Below are positions 1 to 6,876 of a DNA stretch of 64,000 nt, piece by piece. The DNA is from Cellulosimicrobium sp. CUA-896 (GTDB taxonomy: Bacteria > Actinomycetota > Actinomycetes > Actinomycetales > Cellulomonadaceae). Location of the stretch: contig NZ_MKKH01000010.1 in the NCBI RefSeq assembly GCF_001942335.1, positions 1 through 64,000 on the forward strand, in the 5' to 3' direction. Both the position numbers and the translations under genes were made by a program. Positions within the stretch are counted from its first letter, which is position 1. Every line of letters begins with the position of its first letter. The notes beneath the pieces were generated by a model, which saw only the letters and a program-made list of their open reading frames with translations, had not been told where the DNA came from and searched no databases.

Positions 1-62
1 TCCCCGCGACGGGCGACCCGCACGACGTCACGCTTGAACTCAGGCGGGAACTTCTTGGGCAC
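1..62 (-). CDS. IS3-family transposase OrfA, N-terminal fragment cut by window edge
   Basis: Read on the minus strand from a GTG at 62, the start of the protein is MPKKFPPEFKRDVVRVARRG. This is the typical opening of the helix-turn-helix OrfA subunit of IS3-family transposases, which binds the terminal repeats of the element. Only about 20 codons lie in the window; the rest continues to the left. The two imperfect repeat copies just upstream (102-170) fit the end of the same element. Its presence at the edge of a low-GC block supports a mobile origin for the genes to the right. Confidence 0.7.
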   Translation of the reverse strand, partial: MPKKFPPEFKRDVVRVARRG

Positions 63-101
63 AGCGACATCCTTCCAGCAGGACCTCGTCCCACAGATGA
101 A

Positions 102-170
102 GTGTCAACCAATCCTGCAGCAGTCCCCGGCCTGACTCGAAGAGTCAACCGATCCTGGGGCAGTCCCTAG
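102..170. repeat. Tandem copies of a putative IS terminal repeat
   Basis: Two imperfect direct copies with a 40-bp period share the core GTCAACCRATCCTG followed by CAGTCCC (copies at about 102-130 and 142-170). They lie immediately outside the start of the IS3-type orfA. I infer that they are the terminal repeat and a sub-terminal copy, possibly the transposase-binding sites. The exact element end cannot be fixed without the other terminus. Confidence 0.5.
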
Positions 171-198
171 TCCCATTGTGGTCGAGTCGGCCGAAGGT

Positions 199-522
199 TC
201 ACGGACCTCGTCGACACGGAACGGACCTCATGCGCAGACGGACCAGCGCATCAAACACGGTGTCGGTCTCATCGCTCTCGAGCGGCGGTTCCCAGGACCG
301 ATATCCGGGCACACGGTACGGGACAATCTCAGCCCGGAAGTTTGAGCGCCCGACTTGCGGATGACGTGCGTCGCGAGGCATGTGCATCGCCGTGGCAACC
401 GACGGCCAAGAGCTGGCTGTGCACCCCGACTCACTGGCCGCAGTTGACCGGGGTTGTCGCGCACCAGCGTGCTTCGCAAGAGGCACCATGACTCGGCATA
501 TGTAATGGCAACGAGCAGCCAC
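199..522 (-). other. Region 171-697: no firm gene; one weak minus-strand ORF
   Basis: Between the IS end and the hsdM relic I see no secure gene. A 107-codon minus-strand frame has plausible protein-like composition in its second half (around PGYRSWEPPLESDETDTVF), with mixed third-position bases like the other island genes. It may be a gene remnant. No family was recognised and no clear ribosome binding site was seen. On the plus strand a good Shine-Dalgarno (AGGAGG near 637) precedes an ATG at 651 that encodes only 14 codons. That frame ends just where the ATG at 698 begins, so it looks like a short coupled leader. Confidence 0.25.
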
Positions 523-697
523 GGCGCCCCCGGGCCCGCGCGTTCGTCCCCGATCCGGCGGCCGCCCTCGATAGAGTCGTCCTTGCGGGGAAGCAGGTAT
601 TGTGTCATCTTTCTCGGCTTTTCGTTGTCAGATCCCAGGAGGACACAGGCATGACCGCGCAAACGCCAGCGCTCGCGACGGCTGGAGTGTGGCTCTG

Positions 698-1084
698 ATG
701 GCTCGCGCAGCCAAGATGGCGGCGCAGGCCAAGACGCTAGAGCAGCGCCTCTGGGAGGCCGCCGACGCGCTTCGGGCGAACCAGGGACCGAGCGCGTACA
801 AGCACGTCGTCCTCGGTCTGGTCTTCCTCAAGAGCGACGCTGCGGTCCTGCAGATGGGCGACGACACCCCGAAGAAGATGGCTGCGGAGCTGGTGACCTC
901 GATCCGCCAGAGCGACACGCTGGGCTGGAACCTCAAGGACTCGGTCCGCGCCGCGATGCGCACTAAGGTCCGCAGGCTGCTCGCCAAGTACGACTACCCG
1001 CCTGACCTGGAGGAGAAGGCGATCGAGCTAGTCCTTGAGCAGGCGGAGCTCTACGCCTCCGTCGATGGGGGTGCGCCCGCATGA
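698..1084 (+). pseudogene. Type I restriction-modification relic: HsdM N-terminus fused in frame to HsdR C-terminus
   Basis: The 128-residue product has two unrelated halves. Residues about 12-46 (LEQRLWEAADALRAN, YKHVVLGLVFLK) match the start of HsdM, the type I methyltransferase subunit. From about residue 47 (AAVLQMGDDTPKK, then VRRLLAKYDYPPDLEEKAIE and LVLEQAELY) it matches the last ~80 residues of HsdR, the motor/nuclease subunit (DUF3387 region). The catalytic parts of hsdM, all of hsdS and most of hsdR are missing, as expected from one in-frame deletion with its junction near 836. The stop overlaps the next ATG (ATGA at 1081), so it may still serve to couple translation into the SIR2 gene. 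A maintained function for the fusion cannot be excluded. Confidence 0.75.
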
Positions 1085-2301
1085 CGCTTGTCGTCAAGGA
1101 GTTGACGGCAGAGCGTCTGCGCGATCTGGTGCAGGACGCCCATTTGTCATTCCTGTTTGGGGCCGGCGCTTCGGCTCCCATGTTTCGCCTGCTCGGTGAC
1201 ATCGAGAACTTGCTAACGAGCCTTGACTCCTCCGATGCCGCGCACGACGCGAAGGCCTACGCGCGAGCATCTATCTACTCGGGCTTCTTCCGCTGCGTGG
1301 TGCTCAGAAACAACGACCTGCTCAACCAGAGCGGAACTGAGGCGCCCCACCTCCTGGAGCGGTACGAGGCGTTCCTCCAGACGATCAATCGCCTGCTTCT
1401 CGAGCGCCGCAGTTCGCTGCTCAACAAGCAGGTCAACCTCTTCACCACGAACGTCGACTTGGCCACGGAGATCGCTGCCGAGAGCCTCCAGGTCCACCTC
1501 AACGATGGCTTCGCAGGACGGCTGCAGCCGCGCTTCAGCACCTCGAACTTCGGATCGGTCGTCTCGCGGCGCAGCCTCCAGTACGACAATCTGTCGGAGG
1601 TACCGACCTTCAACCTGCTCAAGCTCCATGGCTCGGTCGGCTGGTCAGCCATAGGGGAGGAGGCGAGCCGCCCCGAAATTGGTCTCGACATCCGCCTGCG
1701 ACAGGTAGCCGAAGTCGCGGAGGAGCTTGACAAGGTCGACGCGATCTTGGCCGAGGTCGACGCAGATACGACCCTGGAGTCCTTGCTCGCTGGCCCAGTC
1801 CCACCGGACGCGGCGGACCTGCTGTCGCGCTTCCTGGACGCCTACAGCCAGCTGGCCATCGTCAATCCGACGAAGGCGAAGTTTCAGCAGACGGTGCTGA
1901 ACCAGAACTACTACGACCTACTTCGGATCTTTTCGAATGAGCTAGAGAAGGAGAATGCCGCCCTCTTCGTCATCGGCTTCTCCTGCCGCGACGAGCACAT
2001 CCGGGAGCTCATGGTGCGCGCCGCTCGCACCAACCCAACGCTCCAGATCGTCATCTTCGCCTACAGCCCGCACGCCGCCACGGAGATCGAGCAAGCCTTC
2101 GACGGCTACCCGATCACCAACAGCAACATCTGGCTGATCGCGCCGCCCGCGGACGCGGAGGGCGAAGAGCGGCTGCGCTACGACCTCCCGACCGTCACAT
2201 CCGAGTTCTTCGCGAAGGTCGCGCCCTCGTCGTCCGCTCCCAAGCAGTCGGTCGAAGTGAAGGTCTCGGTGCAAGAGCCGCTGGTCGACCTCGATGATTG
2301 A
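1081..2301 (+). CDS. SIR2-like protein of a SIR2-HerA anti-phage system
   Basis: The 406-residue protein has a SIR2-like NAD-binding fold: a glycine-rich LFGAGAS loop near residue 27, a TTNVD motif near 122, a catalytic-type histidine in LKLHGSVGW near 181, and a late VIGFSCRDEHI segment. In defence systems such domains hydrolyse NAD+ when infection is sensed. The start overlaps the stop of the hsd relic, and its own stop overlaps the HerA start by 8 nt, so the three are one translationally coupled unit. The pairing with a HerA ATPase is the known SIR2-HerA (Nezha) arrangement, where both proteins assemble into one complex. The gene is intact. NADase function is inferred from family and context. 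Confidence 0.85.
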   Translation: MTLVVKELTAERLRDLVQDAHLSFLFGAGASAPMFRLLGDIENLLTSLDSSDAAHDAKAYARASIYSGFFRCVVLRNNDLLNQSGTEAPHLLERYEAFLQTINRLLLERRSSLLNKQVNLFTTNVDLATEIAAESLQVHLNDGFAGRLQPRFSTSNFGSVVSRRSLQYDNLSEVPTFNLLKLHGSVGWSAIGEEASRPEIGLDIRLRQVAEVAEELDKVDAILAEVDADTTLESLLAGPVPPDAADLLSRFLDAYSQLAIVNPTKAKFQQTVLNQNYYDLLRIFSNELEKENAALFVIGFSCRDEHIRELMVRAARTNPTLQIVIFAYSPHAATEIEQAFDGYPITNSNIWLIAPPADAEGEERLRYDLPTVTSEFFAKVAPSSSAPKQSVEVKVSVQEPLVDLDD

Positions 2302-4315
2302 CCACGAACTGCTTACCCGCGATGCCGTCTTTCGCGTTGGTGAGGTCGTCGGGATCCAGGGCCGGACGGTTCGCATTCGCGTTGACAAGGCTAAGAACGG
2401 TGCGCACCTGATCTACCAAGGTCGGCTGCTGCGCAACGTTGGTGTCGGCGGCTTCCTCAAGATCAGCAAGGGCTTCGCCGAACTGGTCGGCAAGGTCGAT
2501 GGCGAAGAGGTTGCTGAGGCGCGCGGCGACGACAGCTACCGCAGCTCCCGCGACCGGGTCGAACGGATCCTGACTGTCAGTCTCATCGGCTTCATGTCCG
2601 GTGGCCAGTTCCGCCGCGGTGTACGCGAGCTGCCGCTCGTAGGCAACGAATGCTTCCTGCTCGACGAGGACGAGTTCGATCGCATCCACAGTTTCGTCGA
2701 CCCGAAGGACCGCGCGCTCACAATCGGCCGCCTGGCGATGGAGAAAGGACAGGACGTCCGGGTTGGCGTTAACAGCCTCTTCGCCAGCCATATCGGCATC
2801 TTCGGCAACACCGGCAGTGGTAAGTCGTACACCTTGACCAAGCTGTACCACGAGCTCTTCGCCGCCTACGGCGACTCCAAAGCGTTCAAGAAGAGGGCGC
2901 GAGTGCTCGTCATCGACTTCAACGGCGAGTACGTCAACCGGGCTGGTACCGCGGCCGGCGAGCGCAGCAGTTCCGTACTCACCGACAACGACCTGAAGAC
3001 CGAATTCGTGCTCTCTACACGAAACGACGACGGTGACCGCCTCCCGCTGAGCAAGGAAGCGATGGAGGATCCGGTCATCTGGACGGTGCTCCTTGACGCA
3101 ACGGAGAAGACCCAGGCGCCGTTCGTGCAGCGCACGCTCCAGCGCGACTACTGGGAGTCTCGGTTGGACACGGGAGAGGATCTCGCGGCTGCAGTCGCTG
3201 GCATTGTCTACGCCGCCATCCGCAGTTCCGACCCAGCGCTCGACAAAGGCCTCGTCGTCAAGTTCCTCGAGGAAGTCGAAGGCTGCATGGGCGGGGAGGC
3301 GCCTGATGCCCTAGGCGGCTACATCCGCGATATCCAGTCGAACCTTGGCTACCACGGCCAGAACAAGTGCTTCTACTACCGGCAAAGCAACGGCATCAAC
3401 GTCTACGCCAATGACCCGTCGTACGACTACTACTTCCAAGAGCTGACCTACACCCGCATCGGTGGGCTTGGCATCGATCCGAGCGCCCTGCAGAGCGTCG
3501 ACCGCATTCGGTTCAAGCTCGTGCTGCAGTACTACTCTGACATCTTCCACGGCTACGCGAACCGCGAACACCTCGGCCCGCTAATCAAGCGGCTGGAGTC
3601 GCGCATACCGCGCGTGAAGCGCCTGATCGAAGTCTCGGACGGCACGCTGCTGGACAAGCCATTGACTGTGATCTCACTGCGCGACGTCAACGTCGAGATG
3701 CGGAAGGTCATCCCGCTCCTCATCTGCCGCCAGCTCTACGACGAGAAGAAGCGCGACGGCGATCCATCGCGGTACCTCAACATTGTCGTCGATGAGGCGC
3801 ACAACATCCTGTCGAACGTGTCGTCCCGCGAGAGCGAGGCGTGGAAGGACTACCGGCTGGAGACCTTCGAGGAAATCATCAAGGAGGGTCGGAAGTTCGG
3901 CGTCTTTCTGACGATCGCGAGCCAGCGACCGCACGACATCTCCGAGACGATCATTTCCCAGCTGCACAACTACTTCCTGCACCGCCTGGTCAACAACCTC
4001 GACATCATGGCAATCGAGCGAGCTGTCGCGTACCTGGATCGTGTTTCATTTGAGTCCCTGCCGATCCTTCCGACAGGCTCGTGCGTCCTCTCCGGGCTAT
4101 CCACGCAGGTGCCGGTCGTCGTCGACATCGAGAAGTTGCCGGCTGCTTACGAGCCGAACAACAAGACGATGACCTTGGCCGATGGCTGGATCCCCGGCAC
4201 CGACCCCGATGGCGGTGGCTCGGGCGCGGCGACGACCGACCCGACCGACCCTTCCGACCCCTGGGACGACTTCGCCGGCAGCGGTGAGTGGGCTGCCGAG
4301 GAGTCTCCGTTCTGA
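2294..4315 (+). CDS. herA: HerA-like hexameric ATPase (DUF87) of a SIR2-HerA system
   Basis: The 673-residue protein has an N-terminal beta-barrel (HAS-barrel-like) region, then a FtsK/HerA ATPase core. The Walker A GNTGSGKS is near residue 172, Walker B LNIVVDEAH near 497, and the sensor-like TIASQRPHD near 540 is followed by a C-terminal segment with acidic and Pro/Asp-rich ends. HerA ATPases form hexameric rings that move DNA. In defence modules they partner with SIR2 or nuclease subunits. The ATG lies inside the end of the SIR2 gene (8-nt overlap). No frameshift is visible, and base composition is less GC-rich than the genes beyond 12 kb. The family is clear; defence activity is inferred from the partner. 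Confidence 0.9.
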   Translation: MIDHELLTRDAVFRVGEVVGIQGRTVRIRVDKAKNGAHLIYQGRLLRNVGVGGFLKISKGFAELVGKVDGEEVAEARGDDSYRSSRDRVERILTVSLIGFMSGGQFRRGVRELPLVGNECFLLDEDEFDRIHSFVDPKDRALTIGRLAMEKGQDVRVGVNSLFASHIGIFGNTGSGKSYTLTKLYHELFAAYGDSKAFKKRARVLVIDFNGEYVNRAGTAAGERSSSVLTDNDLKTEFVLSTRNDDGDRLPLSKEAMEDPVIWTVLLDATEKTQAPFVQRTLQRDYWESRLDTGEDLAAAVAGIVYAAIRSSDPALDKGLVVKFLEEVEGCMGGEAPDALGGYIRDIQSNLGYHGQNKCFYYRQSNGINVYANDPSYDYYFQELTYTRIGGLGIDPSALQSVDRIRFKLVLQYYSDIFHGYANREHLGPLIKRLESRIPRVKRLIEVSDGTLLDKPLTVISLRDVNVEMRKVIPLLICRQLYDEKKRDGDPSRYLNIVVDEAHNILSNVSSRESEAWKDYRLETFEEIIKEGRKFGVFLTIASQRPHDISETIISQLHNYFLHRLVNNLDIMAIERAVAYLDRVSFESLPILPTGSCVLSGLSTQVPVVVDIEKLPAAYEPNNKTMTLADGWIPGTDPDGGGSGAATTDPTDPSDPWDDFAGSGEWAAEESPF

Positions 4316-4530
4316 TGAGCACCGACCGCGTGTCTTTCACCTTGGCCCGCCGATCATTCGACCTGACAGCTGACAACGTACGACGCCGGCTCCAACAGCA
4401 CTATCCTGAGGCTGTCGACCACGCGCACAGCGCGCTATTGCGGGTCAGCCGGTGTTCTGGCGCCGTTGCAGTGGCGAGTCCGGTGTTAAATGTGGCGCTC
4501 TTCTGCCCGGCGACTTCCTTCAGAACGTGA
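4315..4530 (+). CDS. Small ORF coupled to HerA, function unknown
   Basis: The ATG overlaps the HerA stop (TGATG at 4313), giving a 71-residue product that starts MSTDRVSFTLARRSFDLT. The first ~35 residues look like a genuine folded segment. The later part, rich in Ala, Val and Ser with scattered Cys, looks less natural, so the gene may be truncated or frameshifted near 4420. It could be a third component of the defence operon or a relic of one. It converges with the dGTPase gene, and 80 bases separate them. Confidence 0.4.
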   Translation: MSTDRVSFTLARRSFDLTADNVRRRLQQHYPEAVDHAHSALLRVSRCSGAVAVASPVLNVALFCPATSFRT

Positions 4531-4611
4531 CTCGCCGATCAAGCACCCGGACGAACGCTCGCGCAGATGTCGCGCTTTCGACGCTCGTCGGGGTTGGGGA
4601 CTCCGCTACCG

Positions 4612-5976
4612 TCAGTTGCGATGCAGTTGGCCTGCATGTTCACGTCCGCGGAGAACTGCGTGGAGATGGTACGCCTCTGAGTCGCTGAGGCCTGCGATGT
4701 AATCGAGCAGCCCGCGAACGATCTTCTGCCGCAGTGTGTACCCCGATTCTTGCGACAGCCCGACACCGATCGCTCTTCTGAGCCCGTACGGCAGGCGGCG
4801 CAGAGCCTGCTCGCCGGGTGGCTCGGTACCCCCGCTGCCGTATGCCTCTTCGGCGACTGGGCGCAGTGCTTCGAAGATCTCGCGCAGCACTCGGCGCTGC
4901 CCCGCCTGGATGTTCGACAGCGTCGGATCATCAATTATGTGGAACCAGATGAGTTGCTTAAGAATTGAGTTCAATCTCTCTTGGATTGGCTCCCGGACGA
5001 GTGCCTGGGCGTCGACAGACGCCGCGTTGATGAACTGGGTCAAGAGTACGCCGCGTAGCCTGTCCAAAGCTGCAAGATCCTCTGTCCGGCCCGAGAAGCG
5101 TGCCGCCGGAAAAAACTCCAGCATGCTAGTGAGGGCATCCTTGACCTCTCCGGTTAACGGTCCAAGAGCGCGCGGAGATTCGACGTATTCGAGGAGGATG
5201 TCGAGCGTCTCGGTGTTGGACTTGTAGTCATCGACAGGCACAAGGCTGGCCCTGAAAAAATCCTCGACGTCATGGACGGCGTAGGAGATGTCGTCAGCCC
5301 AGTCCATGATTTGAGCATCAAGTGTAGGGTCGGCGTCCGTGGAGCCTAGCGCCCACTCCAAAGCGCCTGCATCGCAATCATAGCCACCCCACTTAGACTG
5401 CTTGCGGCCCGAAGTGCCTCTCGTCCACGGGTACTTAGTCGTCGCTGCTAGAGACCGTCTCGTTAAATCGAGGCCGATAGGGCGTCCTGGTGACTCGCGG
5501 TGGACCGCTAGAGCGGTCAGGATGCGGAACGACTGCGCATTCCCTTCGAAGCCGTCCTCTAGTAGGCAATTCGGGCACGGGTCAGCGGCGCGACGCTCAA
5601 AGGTGCGTGGGCCTTCCCGGTGCTCGGGGCAGACAACTAGTCGGTCGAGCTCCTGCTCGCCTGCGTGGCCGAATGGGGGGTGTCCCAAATCGTGGGCAAG
5701 GCAGGCGGCTCTAATCGCATCAGGGTCCGCATCGACATCGGAGGGCTGAGCGGTCAGTTTGCTATAAAGGGAAAACCCGACCTGCTCTACCTTTAGTGAG
5801 TGCGTCATCCGGTTGTGCAGCGCCATGCTGGGATCGCCTATCGCGACCTGTGTCACGCCGCCGAGTCGCCGAAAAGAGTCGGAGTACAAAATTCGGTCGC
5901 GGTCCCGAAGGGTCTCGCTCCTGAAAGACGGGTCGCGAGTGCTTCTGCCGGAGCGGCGCTCGACTGCACCCTCCAT
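4612..5976 (-). CDS. dgt: dGTP triphosphohydrolase-like HD-domain protein (dGTPase)
   Basis: The 454-residue protein has the dGTPase signature: RDRILYSDSFRRLGG at the start, HNRMTHSLKVEQVG with the first metal-binding His, then the HD pair in CLAHDLGHPPFGHAGE, and a later ADDISYAVHDVEDFF segment. dGTPases cleave dGTP to deoxyguanosine and triphosphate. In several bacteria, dNTP-depleting HD proteins block phage replication. The start ATG overlaps the stop of an upstream 72-residue gene (TAATG), so the two form an operon. The position beside SIR2-HerA suggests a defensive role, but a housekeeping dGTPase is possible. Length is close to family norm. Confidence 0.85.
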   Translation of the reverse strand: MEGAVERRSGRSTRDPSFRSETLRDRDRILYSDSFRRLGGVTQVAIGDPSMALHNRMTHSLKVEQVGFSLYSKLTAQPSDVDADPDAIRAACLAHDLGHPPFGHAGEQELDRLVVCPEHREGPRTFERRAADPCPNCLLEDGFEGNAQSFRILTALAVHRESPGRPIGLDLTRRSLAATTKYPWTRGTSGRKQSKWGGYDCDAGALEWALGSTDADPTLDAQIMDWADDISYAVHDVEDFFRASLVPVDDYKSNTETLDILLEYVESPRALGPLTGEVKDALTSMLEFFPAARFSGRTEDLAALDRLRGVLLTQFINAASVDAQALVREPIQERLNSILKQLIWFHIIDDPTLSNIQAGQRRVLREIFEALRPVAEEAYGSGGTEPPGEQALRRLPYGLRRAIGVGLSQESGYTLRQKIVRGLLDYIAGLSDSEAYHLHAVLRGREHAGQLHRN

Positions 5977-6194
5977 TACGGTTCGACGATCGTGTACTTG
6001 CTTGTCAACTTGAGAGTGCCATCCTTCACCAAGCCCTCGAGAGCCCGGACCGCGGCCTCGCCGGTATAGCCCATCGCTTCCATGTGCCTAACGTAGGTCA
6101 GCACCGTGACCGCACGGCGACCGCCGCTCTCATCGCGCGAGAGTTCTCGCACAACGTCCCGCGGGTCTATCCCCATCAACGTTTGTGCGCTCAC
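5976..6194 (-). CDS. Small protein upstream of dGTPase, probable helical/wHTH partner
   Basis: A 72-residue protein begins MSAQTLMGIDPRDVVREL and ends VKDGTLKLTSKYTIVEP. The pattern of helices followed by a basic beta-hairpin-like end (AAVRALEGLVKDGTL) resembles a small winged-helix protein. Its stop shares a base with the dGTPase start, so they are co-translated. It may regulate the dGTPase gene or bind the enzyme. No family was recognised with certainty. Confidence 0.6.
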   Translation of the reverse strand: MSAQTLMGIDPRDVVRELSRDESGGRRAVTVLTYVRHMEAMGYTGEAAVRALEGLVKDGTLKLTSKYTIVEP

Positions 6195-6876
6195 TCTGGC
6201 TCCCCTGTCGCTGTACTGTTTCGATCAAGGCGTGTGGACCATCGGGGCGGCACCTTCGCCGACTCCATCCCAGCATCGCACGTGGGTCTGTCTCGCACGC
6301 TAGCACGGTGGATGGTATCTACACGCGCCGACTCCCCGTAAGCTGATCATGTCGGCAGCCTGCGCGGCGGCTGGGATGTTGGACATGTCTGAAGTTGCTC
6401 CACAGGCGGCGGAGGGGGCATGACCTTCGCCCGTCTGTGCCCGTCCGGCTTCGAGCGCGGTTCGGGGCTCCGCGGGCCGCCTCGGCTGGTGGAACGGGCG
6501 GTCGTCCGAGTGCGGTGCCTCGTGGCCCAGCGCGCGGCATCGTCGATGTCGTCGCGTACCGCGAGCGCCGGCGATCCGGTCCCGGCGGTAGGCTTGGTGA
6601 TATTCGTGCGCTCGAACAGGGCCGCAACCAGCAGATCCCGCCCCTGCCATAGGTACGGGGACGCGCGCGGCGGTGTGTCGCCGCCGGCGCGACAGAGGCC
6701 CGACGACTGGGCCTGGGACGCTGTGCGGTGATCGGCGCCTCGTGCGCGCGCCTGGCTCATCCCGTTGACGCGACCCGTCGACGCTGACGCCCGTTATGCC
6801 CTGGACGACACGTCCTTTGGCGTTTGGCGGCGCACCGCGCCGTCGTTGCGACGTGTACGTCGCAGAAGGAGGAGAT
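6195..6876. other. Intergenic stretch without a convincing gene
   Basis: This lies between the divergent small-protein/dGTPase operon and the SNF2 gene. Open frames exist on both strands (for example minus 6760-6347), but they lack ribosome binding sites and recognisable domains and are Arg/Pro/Ser-rich in the manner of shadow frames. The promoters of both flanking units must lie here. I could not assign them with confidence. Confidence 0.3.

Noticed and set aside
6347-6760. Minus-strand ORF upstream of the SNF2 gene
   Set aside because: There is no ribosome binding site, and it has Arg/Pro/Thr-rich shadow composition with no recognised domain.
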